From an uncultured Burkholderiales bacterium (lineage in GTDB: Bacteria > Pseudomonadota > Gammaproteobacteria > Burkholderiales > Burkholderiaceae_E): a stretch of 39,897 bases of DNA. Location of the stretch: the NCBI GenBank assembly GCA_902826305.1, contig CADEEH010000036.1, positions 1 through 39,897 of the forward strand. Direction: 5' to 3'. Made by a program: the position numbers and the translations under genes. Shown here piece after piece: positions 1 to 8,379 of this stretch. The notes under the pieces are model-generated. The model was not told the origin of the DNA and did no database searches. It was given only the letters and a program-made list of their open reading frames with translations. Position 1 is the first letter of the stretch, and the number at the start of each line of letters is the position of its first letter.

Positions 1-1673
1 ACGCAAACACCAACGCGATCTTCCAGGTGGAAAGCGACGGGATGAAGAAGCTGCTGAAGAAGCTCGCGCCCGACCGCTTCGAGGACATCATCGCGGTGCT
101 GGCGTTGTACCGTCCGGGCCCGCTGGGCTCCGGCATGGTCGAGGACTTCATCCTTCGAAAGAAGGGGCAGCAGAAGATCGACTACTTCCACCCGGACCTG
201 AAGCCGACGCTCGAGCCGACCTACGGCGTGATCGTCTACCAGGAACAGGTGATGCAGATCGCGCAGATCGTCGGCGGCTACACACTCGGCGGCGCGGACC
301 TGCTGCGCCGTGCGATGGGCAAGAAGAAGCCCGAGGAGATGGCGCAGCACCGGGGCCTGTTCGTCGAGGGCGCCAAGGGCAAGGGTTATCGCGAGGACCT
401 GGCCAACAAGCTGTTCGACCTGATGGCGATGTTCGCCGAGTACGGCTTCAACAAGTCGCACACGGCCGCCTACGCGGTGATCACCTACCAGACCGCGTGG
501 CTGAAGGCGCACCATCCGGCCGAGTTCATCGCGGCGACGCTGTCGTCGGACATGGACGACACCGACAAGGTCCAGATGCTCGTCGCCGACGCGCGATTGA
601 ACAAGGTCGAGGTGCTGCCGCCGGACATCAACCGCTCGGCGTACCGTTTCGAACCCGTCGCCGGTGACGGTCCCGCGCGGGCGATCCGCTACGGCCTCGG
701 TGCGGTCAAGGGCACCGGCGAGGCGGCCGTCGTCAACCTGATCGAGGCCCGGCGCGACAGGCCGTTCACCGATCTGTTCGACTTCTGCGCACGCATCGAC
801 CGGCGCCTCGTCAACCGGCGGGCGATCGAGGCGCTGGTGCGTGCCGGTGCGTTCGATGCACTCGATCCGGACCGCGCGAAGCTGCTCGCGTCGGTCGGCC
901 AGGCGATGGAGGCGGCCGACGCCGCGCTGGCGAGCGTCGACCAGCACAGCCTGTTCGGCGGCGGCGACGACCCCGGCGGCATCGACGAGGCGCTGCCCTG
1001 GGTGAGCACGCCGGAGTGGACCGAGCGGCAGCGGCTGCAGCAGGAGAAGGCCGCGCTCGGCTTCTTCCTGACCGGCCACCTGTTCGACGGCCTCCAGGAC
1101 GAGGTGCGCCGCTTCGCGCGCACGAAGCTCGCCGACCTGCAGCCCGGTCCCCAGCCGGTCTGGATCGCGGGCATCGTCGCCGCGCAGCGCACGCAGATGA
1201 CCCGGCGCGGCAAGATGGTCTTCGTCACGCTCGACGACGGCAGCGCGTCGGTCGACGTCTCGGTGTTCAACGAACTGTACGAGCGCAGCCGCAGCCTGAT
1301 CCGCGACGACGAGCTGCTCGCCGTGCAGGCGAAGGTCAGCCGCGACGACTACACCGGCGGGCAGCGCGTCGTCGCCGACAGGCTGCTCAACCTGGTCGAT
1401 GCCCGGTGCCAGTTCGGCAAGCGGCTGGTGATCCGGTTGAACGGCAATGCCGACGGGCGGGCGCTGCGCACCTCGATCGAGCCGTTCCGGCCGCGCGGCG
1501 GAACCGGAGGCGCCGACCAGATGCCGCCGGCGGTGCCGGTGGTGGTCGAATACGACAACCGGGGCGGGCGCTGCGTGATCGAGCTCGGCGACGACTGGCG
1601 CGTGCGGCCGGACGACGAGCTGCTGCGCGCGATCGAGGAACGGCTCCGGACGAAGCCGGCGATGGAGTACTGA
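1..1673 (+). CDS. dnaE: DNA polymerase III alpha subunit, C-terminal part (partial)
   Basis: This is the catalytic subunit of the replicative polymerase, cut by the window edge; the frame is open from base 3 and about 556 residues remain of roughly 1170. The visible part runs collinear with E. coli DnaE from the segment ANTNAIFQVESDGMK onward. It includes the fingers region (RRAMGKKKPEEMA, GFNKSHTAAYA), the helix-hairpin-helix region, and an OB-fold segment near bases 1160-1290 (VWIAGIVAAQRTQMTRRGK). QHSLF at 942-956 fits the internal beta-clamp-binding motif, which is QADMF in E. coli. The N-terminal PHP domain and catalytic aspartates lie outside the window. The stop is TGA at 1671-1673, and msbA follows 63 bases later on the same strand. 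Confidence 0.97.
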   Translation, partial: ANTNAIFQVESDGMKKLLKKLAPDRFEDIIAVLALYRPGPLGSGMVEDFILRKKGQQKIDYFHPDLKPTLEPTYGVIVYQEQVMQIAQIVGGYTLGGADLLRRAMGKKKPEEMAQHRGLFVEGAKGKGYREDLANKLFDLMAMFAEYGFNKSHTAAYAVITYQTAWLKAHHPAEFIAATLSSDMDDTDKVQMLVADARLNKVEVLPPDINRSAYRFEPVAGDGPARAIRYGLGAVKGTGEAAVVNLIEARRDRPFTDLFDFCARIDRRLVNRRAIEALVRAGAFDALDPDRAKLLASVGQAMEAADAALASVDQHSLFGGGDDPGGIDEALPWVSTPEWTERQRLQQEKAALGFFLTGHLFDGLQDEVRRFARTKLADLQPGPQPVWIAGIVAAQRTQMTRRGKMVFVTLDDGSASVDVSVFNELYERSRSLIRDDELLAVQAKVSRDDYTGGQRVVADRLLNLVDARCQFGKRLVIRLNGNADGRALRTSIEPFRPRGGTGGADQMPPAVPVVVEYDNRGGRCVIELGDDWRVRPDDELLRAIEERLRTKPAMEY

Positions 1674-1736
1674 CGTGATCCACCCGACGATGCGGCAGCG
1701 GCACGAGCGCCCCCATCGCGTCGACAGGCCACGGTC

Positions 1737-3485
1737 TTGACCCGCAGCCTCGCCCTGTATCGTCGACTGATGCGCTACACGCGCCCCTACGTGAAGGGGT
1801 TCGTGGTCGCGATCATCGGCATGGTCATCGCCGCCGCGACCGAACCGCTGTTTCCCGCGCTGATGAAGCCGCTGCTCGACAAGGGCTTCGTCGACAAGGA
1901 GGGGCTGCCGCTGTGGGCGGTGCCGGTGGCGATCATCGCGATCTTCGTCGTGCGCGGCATCGCCACGTTCAGCAGCAGTTACGCGATGGCCTGGGTCGGC
2001 AACAAGGTGCTGCTGGACGTCCGCCGCGAGATGTTCGCGCACATGCTGAAGCTGCCGGCGGCGGATTTCGAGCGCGAGGCCTCGGGCCTGCTGATCTCGC
2101 GGATCGTGTTCGAGGTGAACAACGTGACCGAGGCCGCCACCCGGATCGTCACGATCGTGATCCGGGATTCGCTGGTCGTCGTGGGCCTGCTCGGCTGGCT
2201 GTTCTACCTGAACTGGAAGCTGACGATGGTCGCGGTGCTGCTGGTGCCGGTCATGGCCTGGGTGCTGTCGTTCTCCAGCGGCCGGATGCGGCGGCTCAAC
2301 AAGCAGAACCTCGAGCACACCGGCGAGCTGACCCGCGTCGTCGAGGAGGCGGTGCACGGCTACAAGGTGATCAAGGTGTTCGGTGCCTACGAGCGCGAGG
2401 CGGCGCTGTTCGCGAAGACCATCGAGCGGCTGCGCGGCTTCGCGATGCGGATCACGATCGCCTCGGCGGCGACGGTGCCCCTCACGCAGTTGTGCGCGGC
2501 GGTCGCGGTGGCGACCGTCGTCACGATCGGCATGCTGCAGGCGATGTCCAACCAGACGACGGTCGGCGGCTTCGTCTCGTTCATCACCGCGATGCTGATG
2601 CTGCTCGCGCCGCTCAAGCACCTGGCCGACGTCAACACCACGCTGCAGCGGGGCCTGGCGGCCGCCGACAGCGTGTTCGACCTGATCGACCGGGTCGCCG
2701 AGCCCGACCACGGCACGCGCCGCATCGAACGCGCGCGCGGGGCGATCACGTTCGAACGGGTCGGCTTCCGCTACCCGGGCGCCGATCGCGACTCGCTGAC
2801 CGATATCGACCTGGCGATCCGGCCGGGCGAGGTGGTCGCGCTGGTCGGCGGGTCCGGGGCCGGCAAGACGACGCTGGTCAACCTGATCCCGCGGTTCGTG
2901 TCGGCCGGTTCCGGCCGGGTGCTGATCGACGACGTCCCGATCGAGGCGCTGACCCTCGCGAGCCTGCGCGACCAGATCGCCCTGGTCAGCCAGGACATCG
3001 TGCTGTTCAACGACACGGTGCGCGCCAACGTCGCGTTCGGCCTGGCCGACGAGGTGGCCGACGAGCGGGTCTGGGCCGCACTGGCCGACGCGGCGCTGGC
3101 GGACTTCGTCCGGGGCCTGCCGGGCGGGCTCGACACGATGATCGGCGAGCGGGGCACCAAGCTGTCGGGTGGCCAGCGGCAACGCCTGGCGATCGCACGC
3201 GCCCTGCTGAAGAACGCGCCGATCCTGCTGCTCGACGAGGCCACCTCGGCGCTCGACTCCGAGACCGAACGCGAGGTCCAGTGGGCGCTCGAACGGACGA
3301 TGGCCGGCCGCACGACCGTGGTGATCGCGCATCGGCTGTCGACGATCGAGAAGGCCGACCGGATCGTCGTGCTGGAGGGCGGGCGGATCATCGAGCAGGG
3401 TCCGCATGCGCGGCTGATCGCCGCCCAGGGGGTGTATTCCCGCCTGTACCGGATCCAGTACGCGATCGAGGATACCGGCACGTGA
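1737..3485 (+). CDS. msbA: Lipid A export ABC transporter, fused permease/ATPase (MsbA)
   Basis: A half-size ABC exporter of 582 residues that flips lipid A-core across the inner membrane as a homodimer. Six membrane segments occupy about residues 20-320. The nucleotide-binding domain follows, with Walker A GGSGAGKTT near residue 371, signature LSGGQRQRLAIARAL near 476, and Walker B ILLLDEATSALD near 497. The start is taken as TTG at 1737 because MTRSLALYRRLMRYTRPY matches the usual MsbA N-terminus; ATG at 1770 would clip it. No strong ribosome-binding site is visible for either. The stop overlaps the GTG of the next gene, so it begins an envelope-polysaccharide operon. Another ABC export role cannot be excluded, but length and neighbours fit MsbA. 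Confidence 0.93.
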   Translation: MTRSLALYRRLMRYTRPYVKGFVVAIIGMVIAAATEPLFPALMKPLLDKGFVDKEGLPLWAVPVAIIAIFVVRGIATFSSSYAMAWVGNKVLLDVRREMFAHMLKLPAADFEREASGLLISRIVFEVNNVTEAATRIVTIVIRDSLVVVGLLGWLFYLNWKLTMVAVLLVPVMAWVLSFSSGRMRRLNKQNLEHTGELTRVVEEAVHGYKVIKVFGAYEREAALFAKTIERLRGFAMRITIASAATVPLTQLCAAVAVATVVTIGMLQAMSNQTTVGGFVSFITAMLMLLAPLKHLADVNTTLQRGLAAADSVFDLIDRVAEPDHGTRRIERARGAITFERVGFRYPGADRDSLTDIDLAIRPGEVVALVGGSGAGKTTLVNLIPRFVSAGSGRVLIDDVPIEALTLASLRDQIALVSQDIVLFNDTVRANVAFGLADEVADERVWAALADAALADFVRGLPGGLDTMIGERGTKLSGGQRQRLAIARALLKNAPILLLDEATSALDSETEREVQWALERTMAGRTTVVIAHRLSTIEKADRIVVLEGGRIIEQGPHARLIAAQGVYSRLYRIQYAIEDTGT

Positions 3486-4798
3486 GATCACCCGCGCCGG
3501 CCGGCTGGATCGCTCCCGCCGCCGCCGTCATCGCCTCCGCCCTGATCGTCCTGTTCCCGCTGCACGACACGGCCACGCCGCGTTACTTCCTGCTGGCCGC
3601 GCTGATCGGGCTGGCGGCGGCGGCCGGGGGCCGGGCCGCCTGGTCGGCGATCCCCGCCCGCTGGCTCGTGGTCGCGCTGCTCGCCTGGTCGCTGGCGACC
3701 AGCCTGTGGTCACCCGATCCCCGCCACTCGTTCGGCGAGTGGCGGCCGGACCTGATGGCCCCCGTGCTCGCCTACCTGGCCGGCGCGGCGCTGGTCGCGA
3801 CCGGCGGGCTGGACCCGGATCGCACGTTGCGTGTTGCAGTTCCGCTGTCATCGTTGGCGTTGGGCGCGCTGTCGTTGTACGCTTTCGAGGCAGTGCGCGG
3901 CGTGCTGCCGGCCGTGCCGCTGTACCCGAAACACGGATTGGTGCTGACGATGCCCCGGGCCTACCTGGGGGTCGGATATGCAGCGGCATTGGCGACTCTC
4001 CTGCTTCCCTTCGCACTCTGGTTCGCGGTGCACGAACGGCGCCCCCTGCGGCGTCTGGTCCACGTGCTCGGCGTGCTGGGGCTGGTGCTGACCTTCGTGG
4101 CCGCCCGCAATCGCGCCAGCCTGCTGATGCTGCCGCTGCTGATGCTCGCGATGGCCTGGGTGTTCCTGCGCATCGCAGGCCCCCGGCGGTCCGGATCGGA
4201 CGATCGCGGCCGGGGCCGCCTGCGGGCGGGCATCGTCGCCCTGGTGCTGGTCATGGCCTTCGCGGCGTTCGCCACCCACGTCACCCGGATCAAGGTCGAG
4301 ACCACCCGGGGCCTGTCGCCGGGCGACTCGGCGGCGGTGGTGCTCGCCCGCGATCCCCGGTTGCCGATCTGGCGACTGTACGCGTCCCATCTGCCGTCGG
4401 TCTGGCTGGCCGGTGCCGGCTTCGGCCGCGGCACGCCCGCGGCCGCATTCGGACTGATTGGCCGACGGGACATCAAGGCGATTGATGATTTCGCGGACAG
4501 CCACGCCCACAATTGGCTCTTCGACGTGCTGCTGCAGACGGGCATCGTCGGCCTGGTGCTGACCGTCGCGGTACTCGGGGGGTTCGTGCGTCGGGGCTGG
4601 CGGATCGCAGGCAGCGGGCGGGTTCCGGTTGCCGGGCTGGGCGCGGCTGGCATCGGGATGGTCATCGCGATGCTGCTCAAGAACACCACCGACGACTACA
4701 TGGTTCACGCGCCGGCCACCGCCTTCTGGCTGCTGGCCGCGCTGTCGGTCACTCCCGGCCCGTCCCCGGCCGCCAACGGGGGCGACACCGATGCATGA
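3482..4798 (+). CDS. O-antigen ligase/polymerase-like membrane protein (Wzy_C family)
   Basis: A polytopic inner-membrane protein of 438 residues with about ten to twelve hydrophobic segments. It resembles the WaaL/Wzy family, which transfers or polymerises undecaprenyl-linked O-antigen in the periplasm. Family-like landmarks are a helix AARNRASLLMLPLLML near residue 206, a periplasmic loop, and SHAHNWLFDVLLQTGIVGL near residue 340; this position corresponds to the His-containing block conserved in O-antigen ligases. The start is GTG at 3482, sharing GTGA with the msbA stop, which implies translational coupling. The 3' end overlaps the next gene by eight bases. Whether it is a ligase or a polymerase cannot be told from sequence alone. 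Context, between msbA and a GT9 enzyme, favours LPS ligation. Confidence 0.8.
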   Translation: MRSPAPAGWIAPAAAVIASALIVLFPLHDTATPRYFLLAALIGLAAAAGGRAAWSAIPARWLVVALLAWSLATSLWSPDPRHSFGEWRPDLMAPVLAYLAGAALVATGGLDPDRTLRVAVPLSSLALGALSLYAFEAVRGVLPAVPLYPKHGLVLTMPRAYLGVGYAAALATLLLPFALWFAVHERRPLRRLVHVLGVLGLVLTFVAARNRASLLMLPLLMLAMAWVFLRIAGPRRSGSDDRGRGRLRAGIVALVLVMAFAAFATHVTRIKVETTRGLSPGDSAAVVLARDPRLPIWRLYASHLPSVWLAGAGFGRGTPAAAFGLIGRRDIKAIDDFADSHAHNWLFDVLLQTGIVGLVLTVAVLGGFVRRGWRIAGSGRVPVAGLGAAGIGMVIAMLLKNTTDDYMVHAPATAFWLLAALSVTPGPSPAANGGDTDA

Positions 4799-5918
4799 GC
4801 GCATCAGCGACGGCCAGCGCGCGCTGCGGCTCGGGTTGCGCGACGCACGGCTGCGCCTCGCGCTGGCCTGCTTCGACCGTACCCCGCCGCCCGCGCCGGC
4901 GCAGCCTGCCTCGGTCGCGTTCTCGTTGCGCGACGGAAAGATCGGCGATTTCGTCGTCGCCAGCGCGTGTTTCCGCGAGCTCAAGCGGCAGTACCCGGCG
5001 TTGCGGATCACGGTGATCAGCGCGGCGTCGACCGCGTTCCTCGCCCGCAATCACGCGCGCGTCGACGAGACGATCGTCGCCTCGCCGCGAAGCTGGTGGT
5101 CGGCCGCGCGCCTGGCAGCGCGCGGGCACGGCCGCTTCGACGCGTTCGTCGACCTGACCGAGACGTTGCGGCCCTCGGACATCTTCACGTTGCGTTTCCT
5201 CGGCGCGCCGTCCAATGCACTCGACGCGCGGCACGGATTCCGGCTGAACACGCTGCCGATCGTCGCCCGGGGCCGCAACACGACCCACGCGCTGCGCAGC
5301 CTGCTCGAATCGCTCGGTGTCGCGCGGCCCGACATGATGCCCGACTGGCCGACACCGATCGCCGCCGCGGCCAGCGCGCAGCGGGCACTCGCCGGCCTCG
5401 GCCTGCCGCTGGTCGGCATCAACCCGTTCGGCTCGGTGCCCTGCCGCAGCTTCGACGCCAGCTACCTGTCGCAGCTGATCGCCCAGGTCCGGCAGCGGAT
5501 GCCCGGCGCATCGGTCGTGATGATCGTCCCGCGGTACCAGTCGGCGCGGTTCGCCCGCTGGGGGCTGTCCGGCCAGGGCACCGCGTTCCGCCCGGTCGAG
5601 GTCGCCGACATCTACGAGTCCACCGCGGTGATCGAACGGCTGAACCTGCTGCTGTCACCCGACACCGCGCTGACACACATCGCCGCCGCACGCCGGATCC
5701 CGCAGATCGTGTTCTTCACCTACGACCGCGAAAACCTGTCGCGCTGGTGCCCGGACAGCCGCCTGGTGCTGGTGCTCGAGGCGCCCGCGGTCGCGCAGTC
5801 GGCCGACAGCGACGTCAAGCAGATCCCGATGGCGGAGGTCGACCGGGCGCTGCGCACGGTCGCCGGCGCGCCGACGTTCGCCGACGGTGTCCAGGACTTC
5901 AGCCGGCAACCGGCTTGA
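4791..5918 (+). CDS. Glycosyltransferase family 9 (heptosyltransferase-like)
   Basis: A 375-residue cytoplasmic GT-B enzyme of the family that adds ADP-heptose to the LPS inner core. The N-terminal phosphate-loop-like segment FSLRDGKIGDFVVAS begins near residue 43. The C-terminal GT9 hallmark SPDTALTHIAAA lies near residue 288 and binds the nucleotide sugar in characterised relatives. The start is ATG at 4791 inside ATGCATGA, overlapping the upstream stop by eight bases; the same frame is open further upstream but that part is antiphase to the O-antigen ligase gene and is not protein-like. The 3' end overlaps the convergent GT2 gene by 20 bases. The exact donor and acceptor are unknown. Confidence 0.85.
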   Translation: MHERISDGQRALRLGLRDARLRLALACFDRTPPPAPAQPASVAFSLRDGKIGDFVVASACFRELKRQYPALRITVISAASTAFLARNHARVDETIVASPRSWWSAARLAARGHGRFDAFVDLTETLRPSDIFTLRFLGAPSNALDARHGFRLNTLPIVARGRNTTHALRSLLESLGVARPDMMPDWPTPIAAAASAQRALAGLGLPLVGINPFGSVPCRSFDASYLSQLIAQVRQRMPGASVVMIVPRYQSARFARWGLSGQGTAFRPVEVADIYESTAVIERLNLLLSPDTALTHIAAARRIPQIVFFTYDRENLSRWCPDSRLVLVLEAPAVAQSADSDVKQIPMAEVDRALRTVAGAPTFADGVQDFSRQPA

Positions 5919-6768
5919 AATGTTTCTTGGAGAGATCCCAGCCGAACCAGCGTTCCAGTCTCATCGCCAGCCGGTGCTTGTGTTCACGACGGCTCGGGCG
6001 GTAGGACGGATTGATCCGGAAATCGGTCTCGGCCTGCTCGGCCAGCCAGTCGGCCATCACCGCCGGATGGGTGCCCCGGAAAGGGGCCAGCGCCTGGGGA
6101 TCGATGTCGCCGTAGTCCGGAAACGACGGGGGCGGATGGTTCCAGTAGCGGCTGACCAGTTCGTGCTTGCGTCGCATCGCCTCGACCCGGCGCACGTGCC
6201 CGTAGTGGTAGATCTTCGCGCCGCTCATCGCGGCCCGCGGGTAACGTCCCATCCGATGGCGATCCATCACCATCCAGAACAATCCGTCGGGGGCGAACGT
6301 GCGCAGCGTGTTGCGGATCACCCGGACCTCGCGGCGATACCAGGCCGGGCTGACCGCGAGCTGCGTCGGCACGCCGTAGAAGTGCAGGAAGTCGAACGCC
6401 AGCGCCTCGACCGCCGGGTTGTCCAGGTGGCGCTGCATCGCCGCCCGGATGACCGGCAGGTCCGACTCGTGCAGCACCTCGTCGCCCTCGAGGTAGAACG
6501 CCCAGTCGCCGCCGCAGTTGTACTGTGCGATCATCTTCTGTTGGGCGTAGACGAATCCGCGTTCGGCCATCCGGTCGTTCCACTCGCTTCGGATGATCCG
6601 GATCTTCGGATCCGACAGCGATTCGATCCGCTCGAGCGTGTCGTCGCGGCTGGTGCCGACGTTGATCACCATCTCGTCGACCAGCGGCAGGATCGATGCC
6701 AGCGACTGCAGGTACGGATACCCCAGCAGCGTGCCGTTCCGAATGAAAGTGAAACCGCTTATCCTCAT
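5899..6768 (-). CDS. Glycosyltransferase family 2
   Basis: A 289-residue GT-A fold glycosyltransferase. The N-terminus MRISGFTFIRNGTLLGYPY and VDEMVINVGTSRDDTLERI form the nucleotide-binding half. FYLEGDEVLHE near residue 95 supplies the acidic metal-binding motif in place of a plain DXD. No membrane segment is seen. It is encoded on the strand opposite to its neighbours: tail to tail with the GT9 gene (20-base overlap) and head to head with the next GT2 gene across 68 bases. It probably acts on LPS core or another surface glycan, inferred only from location. Donor and acceptor cannot be named. Confidence 0.85.
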   Translation of the reverse strand: MRISGFTFIRNGTLLGYPYLQSLASILPLVDEMVINVGTSRDDTLERIESLSDPKIRIIRSEWNDRMAERGFVYAQQKMIAQYNCGGDWAFYLEGDEVLHESDLPVIRAAMQRHLDNPAVEALAFDFLHFYGVPTQLAVSPAWYRREVRVIRNTLRTFAPDGLFWMVMDRHRMGRYPRAAMSGAKIYHYGHVRRVEAMRRKHELVSRYWNHPPPSFPDYGDIDPQALAPFRGTHPAVMADWLAEQAETDFRINPSYRPSRREHKHRLAMRLERWFGWDLSKKHFKPVAG

Positions 6769-6785
6769 CGCAGGTCCGGACTCAC

Positions 6786-6799
6786 GCCTGGAAACAGGC
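6786..6799. other. Small inverted repeat in divergent GT2 promoter region
   Basis: GCCTG and CAGGC flank GAAA in the 68-base space between two divergently transcribed glycosyltransferase genes. It could be a small operator or a 5' leader hairpin for the plus-strand gene. No convincing -35/-10 pair was found in this gap, so the role is open. Confidence 0.3.
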
Positions 6800-6836
6800 A
6801 GGCAGCTTACCGCATGACCCGCATCACGCCTCGCCC

Positions 6837-7664
6837 ATGTCGCAGCCCGAAGTCAGCCTGATCGTCACGACCTACAACCGGCCGCGGGCGCTCGATCGCG
6901 TGCTCGCCAGCATCGCCGCGCAGAACCGTCGCGCGGAGGAGACGATCGTCGCGGACGACGGTTCGACGACGGAGACCGCCGTGATCGTCGAACGCTGGCG
7001 CAGCCAGGGGCTGCCGCTGCGTCACGTCTGGCAGGCCGACGAGGGCTTTCGCGCCGGCATGGCCCGCAACCGGGCGTGCGCCGGCGCCGAGGGCGACCTG
7101 CTGATCTTCCTCGACGGCGACTGCCTGGCGCTGCCGGATTTCGTGCAGACCCACGTGCTGCTGGCCGAGAACGGCTGGTTCGTCGCCGGCAACCGCGTGC
7201 TGCTGTCGCCGGCGCTGACCGAGGCCGTCGAGAGCGGGCGCGAGGACCCGCTGCGCTGGCGTGCCGGGCAGTGGCTGGCGCATCGGTTCAATGGCCAGGT
7301 CAATCGGCTGCTGCCGCTCGCACGGCTCGGCGACGCCGCCTGGCGCCGGCGCAGCCCGACCGACTGGAAACTCGCCCGCACCTGCAACCTCGCGGTCTGG
7401 CGGTCGGATTTCCTGCGGGTGAACGGGTTCGACGAACGCTTCGACGGCTGGGGGTTCGAGGATTCGGACTTCGCGGTCAGGCTGATCCGCAGCGGCGTCA
7501 AGCTCAAGAGCGGGCGGCTGGCCACCGGCGTGCTCCACCTGTGGCATCCGGAGAACGATCGAGAACGCGCGATCCGCAACCGGGCGCTGCTCGACGAGGC
7601 GCTGCAGTCGGACCGCGTCCGCGCGATCCAGGGCGTGACCGCCTACCTGGGAGAGACACGATGA
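6837..7664 (+). CDS. Glycosyltransferase family 2 with galactosyltransferase-like C-terminal region
   Basis: A 275-residue cytoplasmic glycosyltransferase. VSLIVTTYNRPRALDRVLASI at residues 6-26 and the metal-binding LIFLDGDCLALP near residue 89 define the GT-A domain. NGFDERFDGWGFEDSDFAVRL near residue 200 matches the C-terminal block of the Glyco_transf_7C type, seen in chondroitin-polymerase and galactosyltransferase-like enzymes. The start is ATG at 6837; upstream space is short because of the divergent partner gene. The stop lies 13 bases before the AhpD-like gene, so the two may be cotranscribed. A role in surface polysaccharide assembly is inferred from the cluster. Confidence 0.88.
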   Translation: MSQPEVSLIVTTYNRPRALDRVLASIAAQNRRAEETIVADDGSTTETAVIVERWRSQGLPLRHVWQADEGFRAGMARNRACAGAEGDLLIFLDGDCLALPDFVQTHVLLAENGWFVAGNRVLLSPALTEAVESGREDPLRWRAGQWLAHRFNGQVNRLLPLARLGDAAWRRRSPTDWKLARTCNLAVWRSDFLRVNGFDERFDGWGFEDSDFAVRLIRSGVKLKSGRLATGVLHLWHPENDRERAIRNRALLDEALQSDRVRAIQGVTAYLGETR

Positions 7665-7677
7665 ACGGAGCCCACCG

Positions 7678-8283
7678 ATGACCGCCAGCAACAGCGGCGT
7701 GTCCGCCGACCGCTACCCGATCCCCGCACTGGACGGGCTGCCCGAGGACATCCGCGAGAAGATCGTCGCCGTGCAGGAGAAATCGGGCTTCGTGCCCAAC
7801 GTGTTCCTGAAGCTCGCCCGCCGGCCCGACGAATTCCGCGCATTCTTCGCGTATCACGACGCGCTGATGCTGCGCGAGAACGGTCTGTCCAAGGCCGACA
7901 AGGAGATGATCGTCGTCGCCACCAGCGCGGCCAACAACTGCCTGTACTGCGTCGTCGCCCATGGGGCGATCCTGCGGATCTACGCGAAGGACGCGCTGAT
8001 CGCCGACCAGGTCGCCACCAACTACCGCAAGGCGCGGATCACGCCGCGCCAGTGCGCGATGCTCGACTTCGCGATGAAGGTCGCGCTCGATTCGGCGACG
8101 ATCGGCGACACCGACTTCGCCGCGCTGGCCACGCACGGCTTCGGGGTCGAGGACGCGTGGGACATCGGTGCGATCGCCGCGTTCTTCGCGTTGTCCAACC
8201 GGATGGCCAACCTCGTGGGCATGATGCCCAACGACGAGTTCTACCTGCTCGGCCGGCTGCCGCGCGAGCCGAAGACGAAGTGA
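7678..8283 (+). CDS. AhpD-like peroxidase-related protein
   Basis: A 201-residue protein of the carboxymuconolactone decarboxylase/AhpD fold. The redox motif CLYCVVAH gives Cys88, Cys91 and His95, the CxxC...H arrangement used for peroxide or thiol chemistry. Flanking text (NVFLKLARRPDEFRAFFAYHDALM, then a C-terminal RMANLVGMMPNDEFY) is typical of the peroxidase-related subgroup (TIGR01926 type, from memory). The start ATG at 7678 follows GGAG about eight bases upstream. It follows the GT2 gene closely and is probably in the same transcript, without an obvious functional link. The physiological substrate is unknown. Confidence 0.88.
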   Translation: MTASNSGVSADRYPIPALDGLPEDIREKIVAVQEKSGFVPNVFLKLARRPDEFRAFFAYHDALMLRENGLSKADKEMIVVATSAANNCLYCVVAHGAILRIYAKDALIADQVATNYRKARITPRQCAMLDFAMKVALDSATIGDTDFAALATHGFGVEDAWDIGAIAAFFALSNRMANLVGMMPNDEFYLLGRLPREPKTK

Positions 8284-8379
8284 CCGTGGCCGGCGCCTGA
8301 CGGATACCCGCCCCGGACGACCGGCCGTCGGAACGTCCCGCCCGCACCGGCAGACACGCGAGACGATGACGGCCTGCCC

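Noticed and set aside
1913-4798. 961-residue frame covering msbA and the O-antigen ligase gene
   Set aside because: The first 523 residues are antiphase to msbA; only the part from GTG 3482 has membrane-protein character.
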